Assembly: GCA_964629335.1 (NCBI GenBank)
Contig: CAZVRH010000010.1
Location: 1 to 42,442 of the forward strand
Origin: CACPJA01 sp964629335
GTDB taxonomy: Bacteria > Pseudomonadota > Gammaproteobacteria > Steroidobacterales > UBA11654
Length of the DNA stretch: 42,442 bases
Reading direction: 5' to 3'
Positions within the stretch are counted from its first letter, which is position 1, and the number at the start of each line of letters is the position of its first letter. Made by a program: the position numbers and the translations under genes. Shown here piece by piece: positions 25,884 through 34,454 of this stretch. The notes under the pieces were generated by a model. That model worked only from the letters and a program-made list of their open reading frames with translations. It did no database searches and had not been told where the DNA came from.

Positions 25884-26831
25884 TTAGTCCAGTTTTGAGA
25901 GTAGATCAGGAATAAATTCAAAAAGATCAGCCACAATTCCTATATCGGCTATTTCAAAAATTGGAGCATCGGGGTCTTTATTGACCGCGACAATGGTACC
26001 TGCATCTTTAATCCCGGCAATGTGCTGAATTGCACCTGAAATACCGAATGCAAAATAAAGATCTGGGGCAATAATTTTTCCTGTTTGACCAACCTGCATA
26101 TCATTAGGGACATATCCTGCATCCACAGCAGCTCTGGAAGCGCCAACTGATGCCCCCAATTTGTCAGCTAGTTGATAGAGGATATCAAAATTTTCAGCAC
26201 TTCCGACACCTCGTCCTCCTGAGATCACTATAGATGCAACTTGGAGATCTGGTCGTTCTTTTATTTCAGACTCTATACCCTTGAATCGAGTGTGAGTTGG
26301 AATATCAATGGAGGGGAGATCCATATCAGTTATCGATGCGCTGTTGGAGCTGCCCACATCTTTAAACGATGCAGGTCGAACTGTTGCAATAATTTTCTGA
26401 CCCTCATTGACTTCAATAGTCTCAATAGCGTTACCGGCATAAATAGGCCTTTTAAATGTCCTCTTATCTATAACTTCCATAATATCGGTGATCTGACTCA
26501 CATTCAGAAGAGCTGAAACCCTAGGTGTCAAATCTTTACCGAAGGTGGTTGAAGGAGCAAGTATATAATCATAGGGAGAAGCTATATCGGCAATCACTGG
26601 TGCCATAACCGATGCCACTGAATGTTCAAACAAATCGTCATTTATGACTAAAACTTGGTTTATTCCATCGTACTTCGAGGCTTCAACATTTAGGCTTGGG
26701 TCATTGGAGAGTATTAATAGATCCACTTGAGATGAAATTTGTGAGGCGCAATTGATGGTTTTGCTGGTGGAAGAAATAATTTCTCCTTGGAAATGCTCTG
26801 CCACAACTAAAACTTTTTGATCACTAGTCAT
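25884..26831 (-). CDS. etfA: Electron transfer flavoprotein alpha subunit
   Basis: A 315-residue FAD-binding subunit. It accepts electrons from acyl-CoA and related dehydrogenases and passes them to ETF-ubiquinone oxidoreductase. The C-terminal domain shows SGGRGVGSAENFDILYQLA, ASRAAVDAGYVPNDMQVGQTGKI, AFGISGAIQHIAG and VNKDPDAPIFEIADIGIV, the FAD site. It overlaps etfB by 8 bp. No ETF-ubiquinone oxidoreductase or acyl-CoA dehydrogenase gene is in the window. Confidence 0.96.
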   Translation of the reverse strand: MTSDQKVLVVAEHFQGEIISSTSKTINCASQISSQVDLLILSNDPSLNVEASKYDGINQVLVINDDLFEHSVASVMAPVIADIASPYDYILAPSTTFGKDLTPRVSALLNVSQITDIMEVIDKRTFKRPIYAGNAIETIEVNEGQKIIATVRPASFKDVGSSNSASITDMDLPSIDIPTHTRFKGIESEIKERPDLQVASIVISGGRGVGSAENFDILYQLADKLGASVGASRAAVDAGYVPNDMQVGQTGKIIAPDLYFAFGISGAIQHIAGIKDAGTIVAVNKDPDAPIFEIADIGIVADLFEFIPDLLSKLD

Positions 26832-27579
26832 TTAAAAGTCCTTTTTCTTTCAGTGCAGCCACCAGTTCAGACGCCTCGTTAAGCATCACACCAGACTGTC
26901 TGGGAGGAGGAGCGGAAACGTTTAGAACTTTCCCAGTCGGCTCTAAGCTAACATCTAATAAGCTCGGATCAATAATCTCTAACGGTTTCTTTTTTGCTTT
27001 CATAATATCGGGTAACTTGACATACCGAGGCTCATTTAAACGAAGATCAACGGTTACAATTGCTGGTAAATCTACCTCTAAAATTTCTAAACCCTGATCC
27101 ACTTCCCTAACAACCTCTAAAATATTGTCAGTCACAGTTATCTTAGACGCAAAGGTGGCTTGTGGATAAGAGCATATTTGTGCCAGCATTTGTCCCGTTT
27201 GATTGGAATCATCATCAATGGCTTGTTTACCCATTAAAATTAAATCGGGATTTTCTTGATCAACGATTTGGTAAAGCAGCTTGGCAACCTGAATGGATTC
27301 AAGTTGAGTTGGATGCTCAATTAAGATCGCTCGGTCAGCACCCATAGCTAGCCCTGTTCTCAGTTGTTGCTGAGAATCATCGGGTCCGATACTAACTAAA
27401 ATAACTTCATTTGCATTTCCACTTTCTTTAATTCTTAGCGCTTCCTCTATAGCAATTTCATCAAAAGGATTGATACTCATTTTGACGCCATCAGTGATCA
27501 CTCCTGATTCATCAGGTTTTATCCTGATCTTGACGTTATAGTCAATAACGCGTTTTATACATACAAGGATTTTTTCCAT
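26824..27579 (-). CDS. etfB: Electron transfer flavoprotein beta subunit
   Basis: A 251-residue AMP-binding partner of EtfA. It begins KILVCIKRVIDYNVKIRI and carries MSINPFDEIAIEEALRIKE and DLILMGKQAIDDDSNQTGQMLA, the group I (housekeeping) ETF pattern. The ribosome binding site is weak (AAGAG). It is the first gene of etfB-etfA-MFS and is divergent from the lipoprotein gene, with 102 bp between them. Confidence 0.96.
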   Translation of the reverse strand: MEKILVCIKRVIDYNVKIRIKPDESGVITDGVKMSINPFDEIAIEEALRIKESGNANEVILVSIGPDDSQQQLRTGLAMGADRAILIEHPTQLESIQVAKLLYQIVDQENPDLILMGKQAIDDDSNQTGQMLAQICSYPQATFASKITVTDNILEVVREVDQGLEILEVDLPAIVTVDLRLNEPRYVKLPDIMKAKKKPLEIIDPSLLDVSLEPTGKVLNVSAPPPRQSGVMLNEASELVAALKEKGLLND

Positions 27580-27681
27580 CTTTTACTCTTTGTAATTATG
27601 TTTTAATGAAGTTGAGATATATAATTTTTAGAGTGGTATTCTGACTGAAAATTATAAAAAATTACAGTAAATTTAGACGAA

Positions 27682-28194
27682 ATGTTAAATAAACAAGGAA
27701 AAGAAAAACTTACGGCCTTATTGATTTTACTGATAGCAATAAACGCCTGCACCAGTGAGTCTGAAACCAGAAATGATGACGGTTACCGATCAAGCCCTAA
27801 AAAAACTGGTTGTTTCAATACCATGGACATCAGAGACTATAGAATTCTTGATAGAGGTAATCTAATAGTCTATGGCAGACCAAAATCAAGGTCCTACCAT
27901 CTTAAAGTCAGTCCTCCAAACTTACATGACGGCGGTATGGATAGAATTAGTTTTCAATCATTTACTGGGAGAGTCTGTGGGTTTGCTGGAGACGAACTGA
28001 TTGTTCCTGACAATATGTTTCCTGAAAGATTTTCAATTATTTCAGTCATTGAACTTGATGAAACAGCTCATTATAACTTGATGATTCGTTTTGGTAAGGC
28101 TGAACCCCTCGAACAAGTTAAACCTGAAATAAATGAATCATCTCCAGAAATAACTCGTGAATTGGATGAAGAGAAGAAGCAAGAAAATGAGTAA
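27682..28194 (+). CDS. DUF6491-like lipoprotein
   Basis: A 170-residue protein with a lipoprotein signal: the hydrophobic stretch LLILLIAINAC places the lipidated cysteine at residue 23. The mature part has two further cysteines, in KTGCFNTMDIRDYRILD and GRVCGFAGDELIV, arranged as in the DUF6491 family of small gammaproteobacterial envelope proteins. The C-terminus is acidic (ELDEEKKQENE). Function is unknown. Its end overlaps the next gene by 8 bp, so the two are coupled. The ribosome binding site is weak. Confidence 0.7.
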   Translation: MLNKQGKEKLTALLILLIAINACTSESETRNDDGYRSSPKKTGCFNTMDIRDYRILDRGNLIVYGRPKSRSYHLKVSPPNLHDGGMDRISFQSFTGRVCGFAGDELIVPDNMFPERFSIISVIELDETAHYNLMIRFGKAEPLEQVKPEINESSPEITRELDEEKKQENE

Positions 28195-28921
28195 TGAGAT
28201 TTTACAAAGGGACCATCAAACCGTTATGGGAAAAATTATTTATTTGAGCGAAAAAGAGGATCGCAAAGGAGACGAGCGAGGTCGAGAGTATTTTATTATC
28301 AATAAACACACCAACGGACATCGAAAAATCGTAGCTCACTGTGAAATAGATGACCGACCTGCAGTAATGAGAGACATAACATATTCCTTAGATGAAAACT
28401 GGCTGCCTTTAGATTGTTTTGTTCGAATCTCGGTGAATGACAAATTTATGGGATCTGGTTGGTTTTATTTTGGCGATAACTTTGCTGAATGTGAAACTAA
28501 TACATTAGAAGAAGGAAGAGTAAGCCAAAAAATGGAAACACAGGGTCGACTTAAAACTTTTCAAAATCATGCAATTGCTTGTGATGCCTGGCATCTGAGA
28601 CTTTTTGATCAGTCCAAAAAAGAAAATCCTCAAAATATTGGTGAAATGGTCCTGTCTTCTCCCGATCACAGAGGAGCCACTGGACCTATGTTATTCTCAA
28701 TTACTTCAAATATAGAATTTGTGGGTAGGGAATCGGTGACAGTTAAGGCAGGAACTTTTGATGCCCTGCATTACAGATTTGTTGGTACTCCTGGGCTACC
28801 TGAGGAACACCCACCTTATGATATATGGTGCACGAACGATGAGGACTTCTTGTTTCTTAAAGGCGCTGTCGGTGGATATATGCAAACCTATTATGAGTTA
28901 GTAGAACTAGAAACCAGTTAG
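28187..28921 (+). CDS. Hypothetical protein coupled to the lipoprotein gene
   Basis: A 244-residue soluble protein with no signal peptide or membrane helix that I can see. I do not recognise the family with confidence. The second half (FDALHYRFVGTP, then DIWCTNDEDFLFLKG) resembles DUF3108-like beta-rich proteins. The start chosen is the ATG at 28187, which overlaps the upstream stop and follows a purine-rich AAGAAG stretch; an upstream ATG at 28157 gives a basic, unlikely N-terminus. It is probably cotranscribed with the lipoprotein gene. Confidence 0.65.
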   Translation: MSNEILQRDHQTVMGKIIYLSEKEDRKGDERGREYFIINKHTNGHRKIVAHCEIDDRPAVMRDITYSLDENWLPLDCFVRISVNDKFMGSGWFYFGDNFAECETNTLEEGRVSQKMETQGRLKTFQNHAIACDAWHLRLFDQSKKENPQNIGEMVLSSPDHRGATGPMLFSITSNIEFVGRESVTVKAGTFDALHYRFVGTPGLPEEHPPYDIWCTNDEDFLFLKGAVGGYMQTYYELVELETS

Positions 28922-29001
28922 CATTCCAGTATGAATCTTACTTGATGTTAAAATTCTTTTTTCTTAGGATGAATGATTAATCTTTAATAAGAGGATTTCA
29001 G

Positions 29002-30342
29002 TTGTTAGAAAAAATCAAAAGTTGGTGGACATTAGACCAAGAGGCAGAAAAAAATAGTGCGGATAATCCTTTAACTGCCTTATCAGACCATCAACGACGA
29101 AACGCCGGACCTCTCTTGGCTCTTGCATTTGGCTGGGGATTTTTAGTCACCGGTTTATTTACAGGAAGCCAATTAGGTAATGGGATCCCGTTTTGGCCAG
29201 ACATTATAATTTCGACTTTTTTGGGTAATCTAGCTAACTTTTTAGTGGGAGCTGTTGTTGGTTATATAGGTTATAAAACAGCATGCAATAGTGGCTTGCT
29301 CTACAGATACGTTTATGGAAATGTAGGGGCCTATATCCCGGTTATTTTTATTTCTATCCTAACTATTGGATGGCAAGGAATTGTTGTAGGAGCTTTTGGG
29401 ATTACATGGACTTTGGCCCTTCACCCTGATATTGAATCCACTGAGATATTTGCATCTTCCACTTTTCTTACAACTGCTATCTTTGCTGGGATACTGTATA
29501 CAGCAACAACATATTTCGGTGTAAAAGGCCTAGAAAGAATAAGTATTCCATCAGTAGCGGTGCTTGTTTTTGTAGGGCTATACGCGATTTATTTAAACGT
29601 GATCCAAGCAGGTGGTTTTTCAGGATTTCAATCTCTGTCCACCGCCATAGCTGCCAAAAGTCAAATGACAACAATTGAAGCCATAAATATAGTCATTGGC
29701 TCTTGGATTGTGGGAGCAGTGGTGATGCCTGAATATACAAGGTTCGCGAAAAAAGGATGGGTAGCGATAGCTATACCTTTTATTGTTTTAATTATTGCGC
29801 AATGGTTTTTGCAGATTTTAGGCGCATTGGGTGGGGTCGTTTCCAGCGACTCTTTATTCTCAATTTTCCTTGGGGTTGATCTAAACATACTTATGCAACA
29901 AGGGATGATTATTGGCTGGATCGGTATTATCGGCATGAGTCTCGCACTTTGGACCACTGGAGATGCCAATTTATATCTACCTGTCATTCAAACTTCGAGC
30001 ATTCTCAAAAGGCCTAAACATGCCATGACAATTATCTGCGGTCTTCTGGGAACCATACTAGGATTGGGTTTATATCAATATTTCTTTGCGTTCTTGGCAT
30101 TACTGGCAAGTATAGTTCCCCCGTTAATCGGACCCGTGATTGTTGAATACTATATAATTGACAAAGGTAAATTCCATCAGGGAAACTTTGCAGGAGTGGT
30201 AAACTGGAATCCTTCTGCATTTATAGCTTATATTGCAGGTGCAATTAGCACTTATTATTCACCTGTATTTATTATGCCCGCTATTATGGGGTTGGTGACT
30301 TCGATGGTTATTTATCTACTGGCAAGAAAACTTATAAAATAA
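29002..30342 (+). CDS. NCS1-family nucleobase/cytosine permease
   Basis: A 446-residue membrane protein with about twelve helices. PLTALSDHQRRNAGPLLALAFGWGF and TGSQLGNGIPFW at the N-terminus and the helix SLALWTTGDANLYLPVIQTSS are typical of CodB-type NCS1 carriers. The substrate could be cytosine, a purine, hydantoin or a thiamine precursor. The start is a TTG at 29002 after AGAGG. The crotonase gene begins 4 bp beyond its stop, an arrangement that suggests one transcript. Confidence 0.88.
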   Translation: MLEKIKSWWTLDQEAEKNSADNPLTALSDHQRRNAGPLLALAFGWGFLVTGLFTGSQLGNGIPFWPDIIISTFLGNLANFLVGAVVGYIGYKTACNSGLLYRYVYGNVGAYIPVIFISILTIGWQGIVVGAFGITWTLALHPDIESTEIFASSTFLTTAIFAGILYTATTYFGVKGLERISIPSVAVLVFVGLYAIYLNVIQAGGFSGFQSLSTAIAAKSQMTTIEAINIVIGSWIVGAVVMPEYTRFAKKGWVAIAIPFIVLIIAQWFLQILGALGGVVSSDSLFSIFLGVDLNILMQQGMIIGWIGIIGMSLALWTTGDANLYLPVIQTSSILKRPKHAMTIICGLLGTILGLGLYQYFFAFLALLASIVPPLIGPVIVEYYIIDKGKFHQGNFAGVVNWNPSAFIAYIAGAISTYYSPVFIMPAIMGLVTSMVIYLLARKLIK

Positions 30343-30346
30343 TCTT

Positions 30347-31195
30347 ATGAATTACAGTTGTTTTAATTATGAACTTAAGAGACACATAGCGCATGTGACT
30401 CTATCAAGAGGTAAAGGATTGAATACCATGACCAAGGCTTTCTGGTCAGAGCTTCCTCATCTTATTGATTCTATCTCCAACGAGGGAGATGCAAGAGTCA
30501 TTCTATTAACTGCCGAGGGAAAGCACTTTTGTGCTGGTATGGATCTTGCTAATTTCAGTGAAGGTGAAATTAAAAAAGACAGTATAAAAGCCAATTTAGG
30601 CAGAAAAAATGAAGCCACCTATAGACTTACTAAAGACCTGCAATACACCATCAGCTGTCTAGAAAAAGCCAGAATGCCAGTCATAGCAGCAATACAAGGA
30701 GCTTGCATTGGTGGTGGCGTAGATTTGATTAGTGCCTGTGACCTAAGATACGCGACTAAGGACGCGTTCTTCTGTATCCAAGAAATCAATATTGGTATGG
30801 CAGCTGACGTTGGCACCTTGCAAAGACTTCCTCATTTAATGTCTGAAGGTGTGGTCAGAGAACTGGCTTTTACAGGGAGACGATTCTCAGCTGATGAAGC
30901 TTTGGATTATGGGTTGCTTAATGCTGTATTTGATAGCCAAGAGGACATGATTGATTCCGCTGAATCAGTGGCTAAAGAAATTGCAACTAAATCTCCACTG
31001 GCTATCTCAGGAATTAAGGAAGTGATGAACTATAGTCGAGATCATACAATTGAAGAATCGTTGAACCACGTCGCGTTATGGAACGCTGCTATGAACTTCG
31101 CAGACGATATGAAAGAAGCTTTTAGCTCACAGGTAAAACAAAAAGATCCTGAATTCCAAAAATTGCTCAAAAAGAAAAAATATCTAGAAGACTAG
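30347..31195 (+). CDS. Delta3,5-delta2,4-dienoyl-CoA isomerase-like crotonase
   Basis: A 282-residue crotonase whose core GGGVDLISACDLRYATKDAF and INIGMAADVGTLQRLP closely follows the mitochondrial Ech1 enzyme, which shifts dienoyl-CoA double bonds during unsaturated fatty acid oxidation. By remembered alignment the catalytic Asp, Glu and Asp of Ech1 (176, 196 and 204 in rat) correspond to D126, E146 and D154 here, all present. The substrate may differ in bacteria. It starts 4 bp after the NCS1 permease with no separate ribosome binding site. A short hairpin at 31199-31211 follows its stop. Confidence 0.88.
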   Translation: MNYSCFNYELKRHIAHVTLSRGKGLNTMTKAFWSELPHLIDSISNEGDARVILLTAEGKHFCAGMDLANFSEGEIKKDSIKANLGRKNEATYRLTKDLQYTISCLEKARMPVIAAIQGACIGGGVDLISACDLRYATKDAFFCIQEINIGMAADVGTLQRLPHLMSEGVVRELAFTGRRFSADEALDYGLLNAVFDSQEDMIDSAESVAKEIATKSPLAISGIKEVMNYSRDHTIEESLNHVALWNAAMNFADDMKEAFSSQVKQKDPEFQKLLKKKKYLED

Positions 31196-31198
31196 ATC

Positions 31199-31214
31199 AG
31201 CTCTTTGAGCTTTT
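31199..31214 (+). terminator. Weak stem-loop between convergent genes
   Basis: AGCTC and GAGCT form a five-base stem with a three-base loop, followed by TTT. It sits between the crotonase stop (31195) and the end of the convergent VOC gene (31218) and may slow transcription from the left; the stem is short. Confidence 0.35.
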
Positions 31215-31217
31215 AGA

Positions 31218-32153
31218 CTATTTCTCCACCAGTTCAATCCACTCTCCAGCAACTCCGACAGTTACACCAACTTTTCTACCATTGTACGGAAAAACATCAA
31301 TAGCAGTTGGTGGTTCTCTCCAATCTACATCAATCTCATCTAGAGAATCGACATAAAATGAGACCAAGGAAGTGGAAGGGGGTAAATGGCCTTCCGCGAT
31401 TTCTCTCGGGACTATGGCATCTTTGCAAATCTTGATGAGCGAAAAAAAGAAGAATTGACAAGAATCCTTAGGGTATTCATCTAATTCAATAAGAAAATCC
31501 TTCTCAAACTCTGCAATCGCTAAAGGGTAAACGGTATCTTCAGGTAAATCGTTCAATCTAGAGATAACCCCAATGGTCCAATCCGAAGCTTCGGTTACAG
31601 GCATATCAAAGGTATCTCGGTAATAGTTTTGCAGATCCTCCATAGAAGAACCTCCGACGACCATGATAAATACCCGGTCCACATAAGATTGTGCCGATCC
31701 AAGATTATAACCTGATCCCTCAGGGATGATCCTAGTAAGATAAATCATTTCATCAGATGGGCCGAGGACTTGCATTGCCCTAGGAGCATCTGGAGTAGGG
31801 TATAAGTCATAGGGCATACCTATGATTTCGAAAGGGGAATCAACTAACTCTTTTGCTAAGTTATCAGGATCTTCGACGAGTATCTCTGTTGAATTCCAGC
31901 CGTGTGTTCCCACTGGTTTATAATTGGTTGTCTGTTGATCTTCTATAAATCTTAGATAAACCTCTGCGCCACTCTCAGGCTTCATAATTAAGTAGGACTG
32001 ACCAATCATCTCTTGGGTACCCCAAACAGATGCCAGAAGTTCATCAACTGTTCCTTCTTCAACAACCTGATAACCCAAATAGTCTTCATACGCCTCTTCA
32101 GTAACGTTCAGATTGGTGACTAACATGGTTACCATTAATATGGATTTCAGCAT
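31218..32153 (-). CDS. Double-VOC protein 2, paralogue of 11482-12357
   Basis: A 311-residue protein colinear with the VOC protein at 11482-12357. Shared segments include YLGYQVV against YLGYRVV, FEIIGMP against FEIIGSP, AMQVLGPSDEMIYLTR against AMQVLGPANEILYLTQ, and GHLPPSTSLVSF against GYLPPGIPMVSF. The reaction is unknown. Relative to its paralogue it carries a 15-residue insertion (31419-31463). The N-terminus is hydrophobic but corresponds to the first VOC strand, so it need not be a signal peptide. AGGAG precedes the ATG. The gene stands alone between two convergent or divergent neighbours. Confidence 0.75.
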   Translation of the reverse strand: MLKSILMVTMLVTNLNVTEEAYEDYLGYQVVEEGTVDELLASVWGTQEMIGQSYLIMKPESGAEVYLRFIEDQQTTNYKPVGTHGWNSTEILVEDPDNLAKELVDSPFEIIGMPYDLYPTPDAPRAMQVLGPSDEMIYLTRIIPEGSGYNLGSAQSYVDRVFIMVVGGSSMEDLQNYYRDTFDMPVTEASDWTIGVISRLNDLPEDTVYPLAIAEFEKDFLIELDEYPKDSCQFFFFSLIKICKDAIVPREIAEGHLPPSTSLVSFYVDSLDEIDVDWREPPTAIDVFPYNGRKVGVTVGVAGEWIELVEK

Positions 32154-32249
32154 AATGAGCTCCTAATTTATGAATTAAACAAAAACATTGCTTTTGATTA
32201 ATTATAGAATAATGTATGTTTCGGTGAACTTAAAAATAAAGATTAATTT

Positions 32250-33518
32250 ATGATTAGAGCAATTTCCCAAAATCCAAAAAATTACCGATGGGTCATCCTC
32301 TTTTTCTGCTTCCTTACCATCACTTTCACAAACGGCTTAACATTGGGTGGTTTATATGTTTTTGAAGAAGAAATAATTAAATCCTTGTCATTAATAACGG
32401 GACAAGACGTTCTCAGAGCTGACCTAAAATTAAGAGATGCATTGACTTTATGGTCAACAGCGGCTTTTGGATTTTTCTCGGGAATGCTCGCCGACAAAGT
32501 GGGGGTAAAAAAATTAATGGTAAGTGGGCTCTTGATTCTGACAGCCACTTTCTATTACTACAGTATGGCTCAATCACTCTCTGACATGTATATTCTGCAT
32601 GTTCTCATGGGCCTTGTCCTTTGTATCTCTGGGATGATCGTCAACGTAATCTTAATTTCAAAATGGTTCAACAACAGTCGTGGTTTAGCGATTGGAATAT
32701 TATTAGCTGGAACTAGTGTTGGTAATGGTTTATTTCCACAGCTTAATACCTACCTACTAACTCTTGGTGATTGGAGAGAGGTGATGACTTGGTTAAGTTT
32801 TATACCTCTGTGCTATATCCCTTTTCTGTTAGTCATTATCAAAGACAGCCCTGAGGATTTAATTAAAGAGCGAGAAGAAAGGAATCAAGAATTCAGTAAG
32901 AGCAATATGCAAGGTGGTTTGACACTGGTGGAAGCCTTGAGTACAAGAAATTTTTGGTTGTTATCTCTCATGGCATTTTGCTCCTTCTACTCAATATTGG
33001 CGATGACTGGCCATGTTTTTTTATTAATGAGAGAAGAAAACTACGCCCCACAAATTGCTGCCACAGGAGTATCTATTATTTTCTTTGGCGGTTTTATAGG
33101 AAAAGTGCTGAGTGGGAAGTTAGCAGAAATTGTTGGAAGGAAAATAGTGCTTCTCACTGGTGTGGGTGTAATGCTTATAGGATCTATTTTTATTGTGCTC
33201 GCTCTTTTTTTTAAAGACCCTGTCTACATTTGGATCGGATTAGCGCTATATGGAACAGGCTGGGGTGGGCTGTATACACTGATTCAATTACTAACAGCAG
33301 ACCTATTTGGAATTATAGCCTTAGGTAAAATAATGGGTGTCATAAATATTCTAGATACCATAGGAGGCGGCTTAGGGCCCTATATCACAGGGGTTCTATA
33401 CGATGTCACTCAAGGCTACTTAATGCCATTTTTATTAATTAGTGTTTTATTGATAGTTGCATTTATTTCATCCTCAATGCTCAAAATTGATGACCAAGAA
33501 ATAGAGTCTAATAGATAA
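32250..33518 (+). CDS. MFS transporter, monocarboxylate/OFA-like
   Basis: A 422-residue membrane protein with twelve helices. The first helix region and LSTAAFGFFSGMLADKVGVKKLM-like loop between helices 2 and 3 match the MCT/oxalate-formate antiporter branch; ILISKWFNNSRGLAIGILLAG is a second branch-specific motif. Likely cargo is a small carboxylate, but this is inference. The ribosome binding site is weak. It is divergent from the second VOC gene with 96 bp between them. Confidence 0.85.
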   Translation: MIRAISQNPKNYRWVILFFCFLTITFTNGLTLGGLYVFEEEIIKSLSLITGQDVLRADLKLRDALTLWSTAAFGFFSGMLADKVGVKKLMVSGLLILTATFYYYSMAQSLSDMYILHVLMGLVLCISGMIVNVILISKWFNNSRGLAIGILLAGTSVGNGLFPQLNTYLLTLGDWREVMTWLSFIPLCYIPFLLVIIKDSPEDLIKEREERNQEFSKSNMQGGLTLVEALSTRNFWLLSLMAFCSFYSILAMTGHVFLLMREENYAPQIAATGVSIIFFGGFIGKVLSGKLAEIVGRKIVLLTGVGVMLIGSIFIVLALFFKDPVYIWIGLALYGTGWGGLYTLIQLLTADLFGIIALGKIMGVINILDTIGGGLGPYITGVLYDVTQGYLMPFLLISVLLIVAFISSSMLKIDDQEIESNR

Positions 33519-33583
33519 ACCTTTTAAGCATTTATCACCCAGGAAGGGAATTCTCAAAAGTAAACTAAGATCGAGTTAACAGG

Positions 33584-33589
33584 TATAAT
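33584..33589 (+). promoter_or_regulatory. Consensus -10 element immediately before fabG
   Basis: A perfect TATAAT ends seven bases before the fabG ATG, so transcription would begin at about the start codon itself. No Shine-Dalgarno sequence is present there. No good -35 is visible at 16-18 bp. A leaderless fabG message is therefore possible. Confidence 0.4.
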
Positions 33590-33595
33590 CAAATT

Positions 33596-34357
33596 ATGAG
33601 TTTATCAAATTATTACTCTCTTGAAGGTGAGACCTCACTTATAACTGGAGCTTCTAGAGGCATTGGTGCCTCAATTGCGGATTTATTTGGAGAATCAGGC
33701 TGCTCAGTAATTGGTACCGCTACCACTGATGAAGGAGCGACATCGATTACAGATCGTTTTAAGGCAAAAAACATCAACGGTAGAGGCGTAGTCTTGGATG
33801 TTTCTCAGTCCTCAGAAGTAAGAGATGTGGTTAAAGAACTTAAAGCAAATAATGATTTACCAAGTATTTTAGTGAACAACGCAGGAATCAGTATGGAAAG
33901 TCTTATGATGAGGATCAAAGAAGACGACTGGAATAAAGTCATTAATACGAATCTGTCTTCTGTCTTTTTTATGACTAAGGCAGTGATTGGCGGAATGATG
34001 AAAAACAAACACGGTAGAATAATTAACATCGGCTCCGTAGTAGGCACTATTGGAGCCATAGGAAATGCACATTACAGTGCAACAAAATCAGCGCTTGAGG
34101 GTTTTACAAAATCCATAGCATTAGAAGTCGGCTCAAGAGGAATAACGGCAAATACCATTTCACCAGGTTATATCACTACTGATATGACCAAAGATATTAC
34201 TGAAGATTTAAGCAAAGCAATGATGAAGAAAATACCCTTAAGTAGATTTGGAGACCCTGAAGATATAGCAAAAACAGCTATTTTTTTGGCGTCTAAATCT
34301 GGGGCATATATCACTGGCCAAACCATTCATGTGAATGGTGGAATGCACATGGAATAG
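33596..34357 (+). CDS. fabG: 3-oxoacyl-[acyl-carrier-protein] reductase
   Basis: A 253-residue SDR that reduces 3-oxoacyl-ACP in fatty acid elongation. The cofactor motif is TGASRGIGASIA (residues about 18-29), with NNAGIS near residue 95, the catalytic Ser-Tyr-Lys region INIGSVVGTIGA plus YSATKSALEGFTKS, and NTISPGYITTDM. Its place directly before acpP supports the fabG name over a generic SDR. It lacks a ribosome binding site (see the -10 at 33584). fabD and fabH, usually upstream, are not here. Confidence 0.93.
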   Translation: MSLSNYYSLEGETSLITGASRGIGASIADLFGESGCSVIGTATTDEGATSITDRFKAKNINGRGVVLDVSQSSEVRDVVKELKANNDLPSILVNNAGISMESLMMRIKEDDWNKVINTNLSSVFFMTKAVIGGMMKNKHGRIINIGSVVGTIGAIGNAHYSATKSALEGFTKSIALEVGSRGITANTISPGYITTDMTKDITEDLSKAMMKKIPLSRFGDPEDIAKTAIFLASKSGAYITGQTIHVNGGMHME

Positions 34358-34375
34358 AAATTTCTCCAAAATTGC

Positions 34376-34403
34376 TTGAGAAAACAATGATTTTTCATAC
34401 AAT
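34376..34403 (+). promoter_or_regulatory. Candidate promoter of acpP
   Basis: TTGAGA (34376-34381), a 16-bp spacer and TACAAT (34398-34403), each five of six matches to the sigma-70 consensus. The expected start near 34410 leaves a 45-base leader containing an A/T-rich inverted repeat. An own promoter fits the high demand for acyl carrier protein. Confidence 0.55.
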
Positions 34404-34454
34404 ACACTCAGATTTTTTTTAATGTAAAAAAAGATCTGAATATAGGGGAATTAC

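Noticed and set aside
25877..25936. N-terminal extension of the Bcr/CflA transporter
   Set aside because: The 20 residues lie inside etfA and lack family similarity; the ATG at 25876 fits the first helix better.
34404..34440. Intrinsic terminator between fabG and acpP
   Set aside because: The inverted repeat there is almost entirely A/T with no GC-rich stem and lies inside the predicted acpP leader.
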